Below are positions 13,101-25,380 of a DNA stretch of 64,000 nucleotides, one piece after another. Location: NCBI GenBank assembly GCA_026168455.1, contig CM047430.1, forward strand, positions 68,983,044 through 69,047,043, in the 5' to 3' direction. Position numbers and translations under genes: made by a program. The notes beneath the pieces are model-generated. The model saw nothing but the letters and a program-made list of their open reading frames with translations. It did not search any database and had not been told where the DNA came from. The DNA is from Theocolax elegans (Eukaryota; Arthropoda; Insecta; Hymenoptera; Cerocephalidae). The stretch's first letter is position 1; each line of letters opens with the position of its first letter.

Positions 13101-13734
13101 GAAATCTAAAAATTTGAAAGTTTGGACTTCCTAGCTGGTTTATGTGTGTATATACGTGTAATATTGCATGTTAACTCAATCCACCCCGCAACGGAACGAA
13201 ATCTAAATATTTGAATATTTGGCCTTCTTTGCCGGTTTATGTGTGTATATACATGTAAAAATGCATGTTAATTCAATTCACCCGGCAACGGAACGAAATC
13301 TAAAAATTGGAAAATTTCGACTTCAACGCCGGTTTATACGTGTATATACGTGAAAAAAAGCATTTGAATTCAAAGCACCCGGCTAAGGAACGAAATCTAA
13401 AAATTTGAAAATTTCGACTTCTTTGCCGGGTTATGTGTGTATATACGTGTAAAAATGCATGATAACTCAATCCACCCGGCAACGGAACGAAATCTAAATA
13501 TTTGAAAATTTGGCCTTCTTTGCCGGTTTATGTGTGTATATACATGTAAAAATGCATTTTAATTCAATCCACGCGGCAATGGAACGAAATCTAAAAATTT
13601 GAAAATTCGACTTCATAGCCAGTTTAGGTGTGTATATACATGTAAAAATGCATTTTAATTCAAACCACGCGGCAATGGAACGAAATCTAAAAATTTGAAA
13701 ATTTCGACTTCATAGCCGGTTTATGTGCGTATAT

Positions 13735-13743
13735 ACATGTAAT
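13735..13743. repeat. Target site duplication, left (9 bp)
   Basis: ACATGTAAT directly before the transposon, an exact match to 14289-14297. Unoccupied sibling segments at 3915-3923, 7107-7115, 9187-9195 and 16519-16527 carry the sequence once in the same context, which proves it is a duplication made on insertion. Confidence 0.95.
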
Positions 13744-13890
13744 CGTAACCGGACATTTTGCCGTATGACACTTCGCCGTCGGACCCTTCGCCGTAAACAT
13801 TTCGCCGTATGAGACCTTTTGCCGTATAATATTTCGCCGTATGAGACATCTTGCCGTATAACATTTCGCCGTATGAGACATTTTGCCGTA
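13744..13890 (+). repeat. Left terminal inverted repeat arm, nine GCCGT subrepeats
   Basis: Nine units of roughly 13-18 bp share the core TTYGCCGTA, usually followed by TGAGACA or TAACA. In the inner part two unit types (TTTTGCCGTA and TTTCGCCGTA) alternate to give a 32-bp period: TTCGCCGTATGAG starts at 13801, 13833 and 13865. The outer end begins CGTAACCGGACA. Confidence 0.92.
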
Positions 13891-13897
13891 CGCGATT

Positions 13898-13920
13898 GGG
13901 TTATAGGGTTATAGGGTTAT
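13898..13920 (+). repeat. Short tandem repeat, GGGTTATA about 2.9 copies
   Basis: Three consecutive copies of GGGTTATA, the last lacking its final base, just inside the left arm of the transposon. It resembles a telomere repeat superficially, but the period is eight and there are only three copies. There is no equivalent inside the right arm, so the core is asymmetric. Confidence 0.85.
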
Positions 13921-13937
13921 TGGTTGAGCAGGGGGTT

Positions 13938-13956
13938 TGGGGGGCGCAGCCCCCCA
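13938..13956. other. Perfect GC hairpin in transposon core
   Basis: TGGGGGGC and GCCCCCCA form a perfect 8-bp stem around a three-base loop (GCA). It is preceded by a G-run and TTT (13931-13938). It stands out as very GC-rich in an otherwise AT-rich core. Its role is unknown; a structural or end-processing signal of the element is possible but unsupported. Confidence 0.8.
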
Positions 13957-14140
13957 TTACACTTTTGTTGTTACACACATACAGTATCGGTAAATTATTT
14001 GTAATTATAACTAGACTATAATAACAAACAATTTTTCAATTTCAATATATGATTTTGTTTACACTCAAAGTTAATCGCCTAAGTACTTGTGATTAATTGA
14101 TTAGTTATCATTCGTTTTTCATAAGTATTTTTTCCTACTT
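13957..14140. other. AT-rich transposon core without genes
   Basis: This 184-bp non-repetitive, AT-rich stretch lies between the hairpin and the right arm. I see no coding frame, no satellite similarity and no recognisable RNA. It is probably filler left after loss of an internal coding region, or captured sequence. Confidence 0.75.
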
Positions 14141-14288
14141 TACGGCGAGAAGTTCCTTACGGCAAAATGTCACATACGGCAAAATTCCATACGGCGAAAT
14201 GTCCCACACGGCGAAAAGTAACACGGCGATTTGTCCGACGGCGAAGTGTCCAACGGCGAACTGTCATACGGCAAAGTGTCATGGAACC
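14141..14288 (-). repeat. Right terminal inverted repeat arm, nine GCCGT subrepeats
   Basis: On the plus strand these read ACGGC followed by GAAATGTC-like bases, the reverse complement of the left-arm units. Nine are present, the same number as on the left. The arms are similar rather than identical: the alternating 32-bp pattern of the left arm is not clear here, and 7 of the outer 36 bases differ. The arm ends GGAACC against the target duplication. Confidence 0.92.
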
Positions 14289-14297
14289 ACATGTAAT
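14289..14297. repeat. Target site duplication, right (9 bp)
   Basis: ACATGTAAT, identical to 13735-13743. The satellite resumes immediately with ATTGCATGTTAACTC, continuing the monomer that was interrupted. Confidence 0.95.
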
Positions 14298-17200
14298 ATT
14301 GCATGTTAACTCAATGCACCCAGCAACGGAACGAAATCTAAAAATTTGAAAATTTGGACTTCCTAGCTGGTTTATGTGTATATATACGTGTAATATTGCT
14401 TGTTAATTCAATCCACCCCGCAACGGAACGAAATCTAAAAATTTGAAAATTTAGACTTCATAGACGGTTTCTGCGTGTATAAACGTGTAAAAATGCATGT
14501 TAATTCAATCCACCCGGCAGTGGAACGAAATCTAAAAATTTGAAAATTTCGACTTCATAGCCGGTTTATGCGTGTATATACGTGTAATATTGCATGTTTA
14601 CTCAATACACCCGGCAACGGAACGAAATCTAAAAATTTGAAAATTTGGCCTTCCTTGCCAGTTTAGGTGTGTATATACATGTAAAAATGCATTTTAATTC
14701 AATCCACGCGGCAATGGAACGAAATCTAAAAATTTGAAAATATTGACTTCATAGACGGTTTATGCGTGTATATACGTGTAATATTGCATGTTAACTCAAT
14801 CCACCCGGCAACGGAACGAAATCTAAATATTTGAAAATTTGGCCTTCTTTGCCGGTTTATGTGTGTATATACATGTAAAAATGCATGTTAATTCAATCCA
14901 CCCGGCAACAGAAAGAAATCTAAAAATTTGAAAATATCGAATTCATAGCCGGTTTATGCGCGTATATACGTAAAAAAAAGCATTTGAATTCAAAGCACCC
15001 GGCTATGGAACGAAATCTAAAAATATGAAAATTTGGACTTCCTAGCTGGTTTATGTGTGTATATTCGTGTAATATTGCATGTTAATTTAATCCACCCGGC
15101 AATGGAACGAAATCTAAAAATTTGAAAATTTTGACTTCATAGACGGTTTAAGCGTGTATATACGTGTAATATTGCATGTTAACTCAATCCACCCGGCAAC
15201 GGAACGAAATCTAAATATTTGAAAATTTGGCCTTCTTTGCCGGTTTATGTGTGTATATACATGTAAGAATGCATTTTAATTCAATCCACGCGGCAATGGA
15301 ACGAAATCTAAAAATTTGAAAATTTCGGCTTCATAGCCGGTTTATGTGTGTATATACATGTAATATTGCATGTTAACTCAATGCACCCAGCAACGGAACG
15401 AAATCTAAAAATTTGAAAATTTGGACTTCCTAGCTGGTTTATGTGTATATATACGTGTAATATTGCTTGTTAATTCAATCCACCCCCCAACGGAACGAAA
15501 TCTAAAAATTTGAAAATTTTGACTTCATAGACGGTTTATGCGTGTATAAACGTGTAAAAATGCATGTTAATTCAATCCACCCGGCAGTGGAACGAAATCT
15601 AAAAATTTGAAAATTTCGACTTCATAGCCGGTTTATGCGTGTATATACGTGTAATATTGCATGTTTACTCAATCCACCCGGCAACGGAACGAAATCTAAA
15701 AATTTGAAAATTTGACCTTCCTTGCCAGTTTAAGTGTGTATATACATGTAAAAATGCATTTTAATTCAATCCACGCGGCAATGGAACGAAATCTAAAAAT
15801 TTGAAAATTTCGACTTCATAGCCGGTTTATGTGTGTATTTACATGTAATATTGTATGTTAACTCAATGCACCCGGCAACGGAAAGAAATCTAAAAATTTG
15901 AAAGTTTGGACTTCCTAGCTGGTTTATGTGTGTATATACGTGTAATATTGCATGTTAACTCAATCCACCCCGCAACGGAACGAAATCTAAATATTTGAAT
16001 ATTTGGCCTTCTTTGCCGGTTTATGTGTGTATATACATGTAAAAATGCATGTTAATTCAATTCACCCGGCAATGGAACGAAATCTAAAAATTGGAAAATT
16101 TCGACTTCATAGCCGGTTTATACGTGTATATACGTGAAAAAAAGCATTTGAATTCAAAGCACCCGGCTAAGGAACGAAATCTAAAAATTTGAAAATTTCG
16201 ACTTCTTTGCCGGGTTATGTGTGTATATACGTGTAAAAATGCATGATAACTCAATCCACCCGGCAACGGAACGAAATCTAAATATTTGAAAATTTGGCCT
16301 TCTTTGCCGGTTTATGTGTGTATATACATGTAAAAATGCATTTTAATTCAATCCACGCGGCAATGGAACGAAATCTAAAAATTTGAAAATTCGACTTCAT
16401 AGCCAGTTTAGGTGTGTATATACATGTAAAAATGCATTTTAATTCAATCCACGCGGCAATGGAACGAAATCTAAAAATTTGAAAATTTCGACTTCATAGC
16501 CGGTTTATGTGCGTATATACATGTAATATTGCATGTTAACTCAATGCACCCAGCAACGGAACGAAATCTAAAAATTTGAAAATTTGGACTTCCTAGCTGG
16601 TTTATGTGTATATATACGTGTAATATTGCTTGTTAATTCAATCCACCCCGCAACGGAACGAAATCTAAAAATTTGAAAATTTTGACTTCATAGACGGTTT
16701 CTGCGTGTATAAACGTGTAAAAATGCATGTTAATTCAATCCACCCGGCAGTGGAACGAAATCTAAAAATTTGAAAATTTCGACTTCATAGCCGGTTTATG
16801 CGTGTATATACGTGTAATATTGCATGTTTACTCAATCCACCCGGCAACGGAACGAAATCTAAAAATTTGAAAATTTGGCCTTCCTTGCCAGTTTAGGTGT
16901 GTATATACATGTAAAAATGCATTTTAATTCAATCCACGCGGCAATGGAACGAAATCTAAAAATTTGAAAATTTCGACTTCATAGCCGGTTTATGTGTATA
17001 TTTACATGTAATATTGTATGTTAACTCAATGCACCCGGCAACGGAAAGAAATCTAAAAATTTGAAAGTTTGGACTTCCTAGCTGGTTTATGTGTGTATAT
17101 ACGTGTAATATTGCATGTTAACTCAATCCACCCCGCAACGGAACGAAATCTAAATATTTGAATATTTGGCCTTCTTTGCCGGTTTATATGTGTATATACG

Positions 17201-18904
17201 TGAAAAAAAGCATTTGAATTCAAACCACCCGGCTATGGAACGAAAACTAAAAATTTGAAAATTTGGCCTTCTTTGCCGGTTTATGAGTGTATATACATGT
17301 AAAAATGCATGTTAATTCAATCCACCCGGCAATGGAACGAAATCTAAAAATTTGAAAATTTCGACTTCTTTGCCGGGTTATGTGTGTATATACGTGTAAA
17401 AATGCATGTTAATTCATTCCACCCGGCAGTGGAACGAAATCTAAAAATTTGAAAATATCGACTTCATAGCCGGTTTATGCGTGTATATACGAGAAAAAAG
17501 CATTTGAATTCAATGCACCCGGCTATGGAACGAAATCTAAAAATTTGAAAATTTCGACTTCTTTGCCGGGTTATGTGTGTATATACGTGTAAAAATGCAT
17601 GATAACTCAATCCACCCGGCAACGGAACGAAATCTAAATATTTGAAAATTTGGCCTTCTTTGCCGGTTTATGTGTGTATATACGTGTAAAAATGCATGTT
17701 AATTCAATCCGGTTTATATGTGTTTATACGAGAAAAAAGCATTTCAATTCAAAGCACCCGGCTATGGAACGAAATCTAAAAATTTGAAAATTTCGACTTC
17801 TTAGCCGGTTTATGCGTGTATATACGTGTAATATTGCATGTTAACTCATTCCACCCCGCAACGGAACGAAATCTAAATATTTAAATATTTGGCCTTCTTT
17901 GCCGGTTTATGTGTGTATATACATGTAAAATGCATTTTAATTCAATCCACGCGGCAATGGAACGAAATCTAAAAATTTGAAAATTTCGACTTCATAGCCG
18001 GTTTATGTGTGTATATACATGTAATATTGCATGTTAACTCAATGCACCCAGCAACGGAACGAAATCTAAAAATTTGAAAATTTGGACTTCCTAGCTGGTT
18101 TATGTGTATATATACGTGTAATATTGCTTGTTAATTCAATCCACCCCCCAACGGAACGAAATCTAAAAATTTGAAAATTTTGACTTCATAGACGGTTAAT
18201 GCGTGTATAAACGTGTAAAAATGCATGTTAATTCAATCCACCTGGCAGTGGAACGAAATCTAAAAATTTGAAAATTTCGACTTCATAGCCGGTTTATGCG
18301 TGTATATACGTGTAATATTGCATGTTTACTCAATCCACCCGGCAACGGAACGAAATCTAAAAATTTGAAAATTTGGCCTTCCTTGCCAGTTTAGGTGTGT
18401 ATATACATGTAAAAATGCATTTTAATTCAATCCACGCGGCAATGGAACGAAATCTAAAAATTTGAAAATTTCGACTTCATAGCCGGTATATGTGTGTATT
18501 TACATGTAATATTGTATGTTAACTCAATGCACCCGGCAACGGAAAGAAATCTAAAAATTTGAAAGTTTGGACTTCCTAGCTGGTTTATGTGTATATATAC
18601 GTGTAATATTGCTTGTTAATTCAATCCACCCCCTAACGGAACGAAATCTAAAAATTTGAAAATTTTGACTTCATAGACGGTTTATGCGTGTATAAACGTG
18701 TAAAAATGCATGTTAATTCAATCCACCTGGAAGTGGAACGAAATCTAAAAATTTGAAAATTTCGACTTCATAGCCGGTTATGCGTGTATATACGTGTAAT
18801 ATTGCATGTTTACTCAATCCACCCGGCAACGGAACGAAATCTAAAAATTTGAAAATTTGGCCTTCCTTGCCAGTTTAGGTGTGTATATACATGTAAAAAT
18901 GCAT

Positions 18905-19145
18905 TTTAATTCAATTCAATCCACGCGGCAAATGGAACGAAATCTAAAAATTTGAAAATTTCGACTTCATAGCCGGTATATGTGGTATTTACCATGTAAT
19001 ATGTATGTTAACTCAATGCCCCGGCAACGGAAAGAAATCTAAAAATTTGAAAGTTTGGACTTCCTAGCTGGTTTATGTGTGTATATACGTGTAATATTAT
19101 GTTACGCTAATCCCCGGAACGAAATCTAAAAATTTGAAATTTCGA
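18905..19145 (+). repeat. Locally disrupted satellite patch
   Basis: Inside otherwise clean array this patch carries a 5-bp duplication (TTCAATTCAATCC near 18909), several one-base indels (GGCAAATGG, GTGGTATTTACCATG, CAATGCCCCGG), and a shortened monomer near 19090-19121 (TATTATGTTACGC then CCCCGGAACG). It may be a real rearrangement scar or a local consensus error. Confidence 0.7.
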
Positions 19146-22100
19146 CTTCATAGCCGGTTTATGTGTCTATTTACATGTAATATTGTATGTTAACTCAATG
19201 CACCCGGCAACGGAAAGAAATCTAAAAATTTGAAAGTTTGGACTTCCTAGCTGGTTTATGTGTGTATATACGTGTAATATTGCATGTTAACTCAATCCAC
19301 CCCGCAACAGAACGAAATCTAAATATTTGAATATTTGGCCTTCTTTGCCGGTTATGTGTGTATATACATGTAAAAATGCATGTTAATTCAATTCACCCGG
19401 CAATGGAACGAAATCTAAAAATTGGAAAATTTCGACTTCATAGCCGGTTTATACGTGTATATACGTGAAAAAAGCATTTGAATTCAAAGCACCCGGCTAA
19501 GGAACGAAATCTAAAAATTTGAAAATTTCGACTTCATAGCCGGTTTATGTGTGTATATACATGTAATATTGCATGTTAACTCAATGCACCCGGCAACGGA
19601 ACGAAATCTAAAAATTTGAAAATTTGGACTTCCTAGCTGGTTTTTGTGTGTATATACGTGTAAAAATGCATTTGAATTCAAAGCACCCGGCTATGGAACG
19701 AAATCTAAAAATTTGAAAATTTCGACTTCTTTGCCGGGTTATGTGTGTATATACGTGTAAAAATGCATGATAACTCAATCCACCCGGCAACGGAACGAAA
19801 TCTAAATATTTGAAAATTTGGCCTTCTTTGCCGGTTTATGTGTGTATATACGTGTAAAAATGCATGTTAATTCAATCCGGTTTATATGTGTTTATACGAG
19901 AAAAAAGCATTTCAATTCAATGCACCCGGCAACGGAAAGAAATCTAAAAATTTGAAAGTTTGGACTTCCTAGCTGGTTTATGTGTGTATATACGTGTAAT
20001 ATTGCATGTTAACTCAATCCACCCCGCAACGGAACGAAATCTAAATATTTGAATATTTGGCCTTCTTTGCCGGTTTATGTGTGTATATACATGTAAAAAT
20101 GCATGTTAATTCAATTCACCCGGCAATGGAACGAAATCTAAAAATTGGAAAATTTCGACTTCATAGCCGGTTTATACGTGTATATACGTGAAAAAAAGCA
20201 TTTGAATTCAAAGCACCCGGCTAAGGAACGAAATCTAAAAATTTGAAAATTTCGACTTCATAGCCGGTTTATGTGTGTATATACATGTAATATTGCATGT
20301 TAACTCAATGCACCCGGCAACGGAACGAAATCTAAAAATTTGAAAATTTGGACTTCCTAGCTGGTTTTTGTGTGTATATACGTGTAAAAATGCATTTGAA
20401 TTCAATGCACCCGGCTATGGAACGAAATCTAAAAATTTGAAAATTTCGACTTCTTTACCGGGTTATGTGTGTATATACGTGTAAAAATGCATGATAACTC
20501 AATCCACCCGGCAACGGAACGAAATCTAAATATTTGAAAATTTGGCCTTCTTTGCCGGTTTATGTGTGTATATACGTGTAAAAATGCATGTTAATTCAAT
20601 CCGGTTTATATGTGTTTATACGAGAAAAAAGCATTTCAATTCAAAGCACCCGGCTATGGAACGAAATCTAAAAATTTGAAAATTTGGCCTTCTTTGCCGG
20701 TTTATGAGTGTATATACATGTAAAAATGCATGTTAATTCAATCCACCCGGCAATGGAACGAAATCTAAAAATTTGAAAATTTCGACTTCTTTGCCGGGTT
20801 ATGTGTGTATATACGTGTAAAAATGCATGTTAATTCATTCCACCCGGCAGTGGAACGAAATCTAAAAATTTGAAAATATCGACTTCATAGCCGGTTTATG
20901 CGTGTATATACGAGAAAAAAGCATTTGAATTCAATGCACCCGGCTATGGAACGAAATCTAAAAATTTGAAAATTTCGACTTCTTTGCCGGGTTATGTGTG
21001 TATATACGTGTAAAAATGCATGATAACTCAATCCACCCGGCAACGGAACGAAATCTAAATATTTGAAAATTTGGCCTTCTTTGCCGGTTATGTGTGTCTA
21101 TACGTGTAAAAATGCATGTTAATTCAATCCGGTTTATATGTGTTTATACGAGAAAAAAGCATTTCAATTCAAAGCACCCGGCTATGGAACGAAATCTAAA
21201 AATTTGAAAATTTCGACTTCTTAGCCGGTTTATGCGTGTATATACGTGTAATATTGCATGTTAACTCATTCCACCCCGCAACGGAACGAAATCTAAATAT
21301 TTAAATATTTGGCCTTCTTTGCCGGTTTATGTGTGTATATACATGTAAAAATGCATTTTAATTCAATCCACGCGGCAATGGAACGAAATCTAAAAATTTG
21401 AAAATTTCGACTTCATAGCCGGTTTATGTGTGTATATACATGTAATATTGCATGTTAACTCAATGCACCCAGCAACGGAACGAAATCTAAAAATTTGAAA
21501 ATTTGGACTTCCTAGCTGGTTTATGTGTATATATACGTGTAATATTGCTTGTTAATTCAATCCACCCCCAACGGAACGAAATCTAAAAATTTGAAAATTT
21601 TGACTTCATAGACGGTTTATGCGTGTATAAACGTGTAAAAATGCATGTTAATTCAATCCACCCGGCAGTGGAACGAAATCTAAGAATTTGAAAATTTCGA
21701 CTTCATAGCCGGTTTATGCGTGTATATACGTGTAATATTGCATGTTTACTCAATCCACCCGGCAACGGAACGAAATCTAAAAATTTGAAAATTTGGCCTT
21801 CCTTGCCAGTTTAGGTGTGTATATACATGTAAAAATGCATTTTAATTCAATCCACGCGGCAATGGAACGAAATCTAAAAATTTGAAAATTTCGACTTCAT
21901 AGCCGGTTTATGTGTGTATTTACATGTAATATTGTATGTTAACTCAATGCACCCGGCAACGGAAAGAAATCTAAAAATTTGAAAGTTTGGACTTCCTAGC
22001 TGGTTTATGTGTGTATATACGTGTAATATTGCATGTTAACTCAATCCACCCCGCAACGGAACGAAATCTAAATATTTGAATATTTGGCCTTCTTTGCCGG

Positions 22101-24059
22101 TTTATGTGTGTATATACATGTAAAAATGCATGTTAATTCAATTCACCCGGCAATGGAACGAAATCTAAAAATTGGAAAATTTCGACTTCATAGCCGGTTT
22201 ATACGTGTATATACGTGAAAAAAAGCATTTGAATTCAAAGCACCCGGCTAAGGAACGAAATCTAAAAATTTGAAAATTTCGACTTCATAGCCGGTTTATG
22301 TGTGTATATACATGTAATATTGCATGTTAACTCAATGCACCCGGCAACGGAACGAAATCTAAAAATTTGAAAATTTGGACTTCCTAGCTGGTTTTTGTGT
22401 GTATATACGTGTAAAAATGCATTTGAATTCAAAGCACCCGGCTACGGAACGAAATCTAAAAATTTGAAAATTTCGACTTCTTTGCCGGGTTATGTGTGTA
22501 TATACGTGTAAAAATGCATGATAACTCAATCCACCCGGCAACGGAACGAAATCTAAATATTTGAAAATTTGGCCTTCTTTGCCGGTTTATGTGTGTTGTG
22601 TATATACGTGTAAAAATGCATGTTTATTCAATCCGGTTTATATGTGTTTATACGAGAAAAAAGCATTTCAATTCAAAGCACCCGGCTATGGAACGAAATC
22701 TAAAAATTTGAAAATTTCGACTTCTTAGCCGGTTTATGCGTGTATATACGTGTAATATTGCATGTTAACTCAATCCACCCCGCAACGGAACGAAATCTAA
22801 ATATTTAAATATTTGGCCTTCTTTGCCGGTTTATGTGTGTATATACATGTAAAAATGCATTTTAATTCAATCCACGCGGCAATGGACCGAAATCTAAAAA
22901 TTTGAAAATTCGACTTCATAGCCAGTTTAGGTGTGTATATACATGTAAAAATGCATTTTAATTCAATCCACGCGGCAATGGAACGAAATCTAAAAATTTG
23001 AAAATTTCGACTTCATAGCCGGTTTATGTGCGTATATACAGGTAATATTGCATGTTAACTCAATGCACCCAGCAACGGAACGAAATCTAAAAATTTGAAA
23101 ATTTGGACTTCCTAGCTGGTTTATGTGTATATATACGTGTAATATTGCTTGTTAATTCAATCCACCCCGCAACGGAACGAAATCTAAAAATTTGAAAATT
23201 TTGACTTCTTAGCCGGTTTATGCGTGTATATACGTGAAAAAAAGCATTTGAATTCAAAGCACCCGGCTATGGAACGAAATCTAAAAATTTGAAAATTTGG
23301 ACTTCCTAGCTGGTTTATGTGTGTATATACGTGTAAAAATGCATGTTAATTCAATCCACCCGGCAAAAGAACGAAATCTAAAAATTTGAAAATATCGAAT
23401 TCATAGCCGGTTTATGCGTGTATATACGTGAAAAAAAGCATTTGATTTCAAAGCACCCGGCTATGGAACGAAATCTAAAAATTTGAAAATTTGGACTTCC
23501 TAGCCGGTGTATGTGTGTATATACGTGTAAAAATGCATGTTAATTCAATCCACCCCGCAACGGAACGAAATCTAAAAATTTGAAAATTTGGACTTCCTAG
23601 CTGGTTTTTGTGTGTATATACGTGTAAAAATGCATTTGAATTCAAAGCACCCGGCTATGGAACGAAATCTAAAATTAGAAAATTTCGACTTCATAGCCGG
23701 TTTATGCGTGTATATACGTGTAATATTGCATGTTTACTCAATCCACCCCGGCAACGGAACGAAATCTAAATATTTGAAAATTTGGCCTTCCTTGCCAGTT
23801 TAGGTGTGTATATACATGTAAAAATGCATTTTAAATTCAATCCACGCGGCAATGGAACGAAATCTAAAAATTTGAGAATTTCGACTTCATAGCCGGTTAT
23901 GTGTGTATATACATGTAATATTGCATGTTAACTCAATGCACCCAGCAACGGAACGAAATCTAAAAATTTGAAAATTTGGACTTCCTAGCTGGTTATGTGT
24001 ATATATACGTGTAATATTGCTTGTTAATTCAATCCACCCCGCAACGGAACGAAATCTAA

Positions 24060-24670
24060 AAATTTGAAAATTTTGATTCTTAGCCGGTTTATGCGTGTCT
24101 ATACGTGAAAAAAGCATTTGAATTCAAGTGCACACCCGGCTAGTGAGACGGAAATCCTAAAACTTTGAAAATTTGGACTTCCTAGTGGTTTATGTGTGTA
24201 TATACGTGTAAAATGCCACTGTTCATTCAATCCCACCCCGGCAAAGAACCGAATCTAACAAAATTTTGAATAATATCGGAATTCATAGCCGGGTTTATGC
24301 GTGATATACGTGAAAAAAGCATTTGCATTTCAAGCACCAGGCTATGGAACGAAACTCTAAAAATTTGAAAATTTTGGACTTCCTCGCCGGTTTGTCTGTA
24401 GTGTATATACGTGTAAAATGCCATGTTAATTCAATCCACCCCGCAACGGAACGAAATCTAAAAAATTTGAAAATTTGGACTTCCTAGTGGTTTTTGTGTG
24501 TATATACGTGTAAAAATGCATTGAATTCAAAGCACCCGGCTATGGAACGAAATCTAAAAATTAGAAAATTTCGACTTCATAGCCGGTTTATGCGTGTATA
24601 TACGTGTAATATTGCATGTTACTCAATCCACCCGGCAACGGAACGAAATCTAAATATTGAAAATTTGGCC
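24060..24670 (+). repeat. Indel-rich satellite patch near the domain boundary
   Basis: About six monomers are peppered with one- to three-base insertions and deletions, for example AAGTGCACACCCGGCTAGTGAGACGG near 24127 (split here by extra bases), CTAAAACTTTG, TTTGTCTGTAGTG and ATGCCACTGTTC. They otherwise follow the monomer order of 23200-23790. Unlike most deletion-only noise further on, insertions are frequent here. Confidence 0.75.
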
Positions 24671-25380
24671 TTCCTTGCCAGTTTAGGTGTGTATATACAT
24701 GTAAAAATGCATTTTAATTCAATCCACGCGGCAATGGAACGAAATCTAAAAATTTGAGAATTTCGACTTCATAGCCGGTTTATGTGTGTATATACATGTA
24801 ATATTGCATGTTAACTCAATGCACCCAGCAACGGAACGAAATCTAAAAATTGAAAATTTGGACTTCCTAGCTGGTTTATGTGTATATATACGTGTAATAT
24901 TGCTTGTTAATTCAATCCACCCCCCAACGGAACGAAATCTAAAAATTTGAAAATTTTGACTTCTAGACGGTTTATGCGTGTATAAACGTGTAAAAATGCA
25001 TGTTAATTCAATCCACCCGGCAGTGGAACGAAATCTAAAAATTTGAAAATTTCGACTTCATAGCCGGTTTATGCGTGTATATACGTGTAATATTGCATGT
25101 TTACTCAATCCACCCGGCAACGGAACGAAATCTAAAAATTTGAAAATTTGGCCTTCCTTGCCAGTTTAGGTGTGTATATACATGTAAAAATGCATTTTAA
25201 TTCAATCCACGCGGCAATGGAACGAAATCTAAAAATTTGAAAATTTCGACTTCATAGCCGGTTTATGTGTGTATATACATGTAATATTGCATGTTAACTC
25301 AATGCACCCGGCAACGGAAAGAAATCTAAAAATTTGAAAGTTTGGACTTCCTAGCTGGTTTATGTGTGTATATACGTGTA

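Larger units (their letters stand above)
1..13734 (+). repeat. 97-bp satellite array, first domain, left part
   Basis: This stretch is uninterrupted head-to-tail satellite. GGAACG motifs fall at 33, 130, 227, 324 and 421, exactly 97 bp apart, and the spacing holds onward apart from compound monomers and rare one-base indels. All monomers read in the same direction. The start GGAACGAAATCT, the A/T block after it and the central GTATATAC are the most constant parts. Most variation lies in the segment after GACTT (CATAGCCGG, CTTTGCCGG or CCTAGCTGG) and in the tail (TAATATTGCATG, AAAATGCATG or AAAAAGCATTTGAATTC). I see no gene in it: open frames of about 60 codons at 334-516, 3480-3662, 4449-4631, 6239-6421, 6672-6854, 8319-8501, 8752-8934 and 13300-13482 on the minus strand are the same dimer frame recurring with the satellite. 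Confidence 0.97.
13744..14288. mobile_element. Non-autonomous foldback/MULE-like DNA transposon (545 bp)
   Basis: This is the only substantial non-satellite sequence in the window. It has two inverted arms (13744-13890 and 14141-14288), each of nine tandem GCCGT-centred subrepeats, around a ~250-bp core. A perfect 9-bp target duplication flanks it. The outermost 36 bases of the two arms match at 29 positions when one is reverse-complemented. Long arms made of short subrepeats plus a 9-bp duplication are known features of foldback elements and of some Mutator-like elements; the class assignment is my inference from those traits. There is no transposase: open frames at 13687-13881, 14097-14309 and 14167-14349 merely read through the subrepeats or the flanking satellite. 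Movement would need an enzyme supplied from elsewhere. Confidence 0.9.
14298..25380 (+). repeat. 97-bp satellite array, first domain, right part
   Basis: This continues the first-domain satellite in the same orientation. The segment around the insertion is repeated downstream: 13735 corresponds to 16519 (offset 2784), and 14289 corresponds to the same site (offset 2230). Compound monomers at 17711, 19879, 20603, 21131 and 22635 are spaced 2168, 724, 528 and 1504 bp apart, so higher-order units here are of unequal length. A 5-bp TGTTG-type slippage insertion lies near 22597. No gene is seen; open frames such as 16084-16266, 19608-19790, 22359-22541, 23588-23803, 23887-24117, 24227-24424 and 24494-24757 are satellite reading frames. 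Confidence 0.95.

Noticed and set aside
13687..13881. 64-codon minus-strand frame over the left arm
   Set aside because: Same cause as on the right arm: the frame starts in GCCGT subrepeats and ends in satellite sequence.
13898..13920. Telomeric repeat
   Set aside because: Only about three copies of an 8-bp unit, inside a transposon. It does not match a standard telomere motif.
14289..14297. Alternative 8-bp target duplication (ACATGTAA)
   Set aside because: Taking nine bases lets the two arm ends align from their first base without an extra T, and the empty sites fit equally. Nine is the simpler reading.
14097..14309. 70-codon frame with repeated HTAKC-like residues
   Set aside because: It reads through the tandem subrepeats of the transposon's right arm and into satellite. 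The apparent protein repeat is only the DNA subrepeat.
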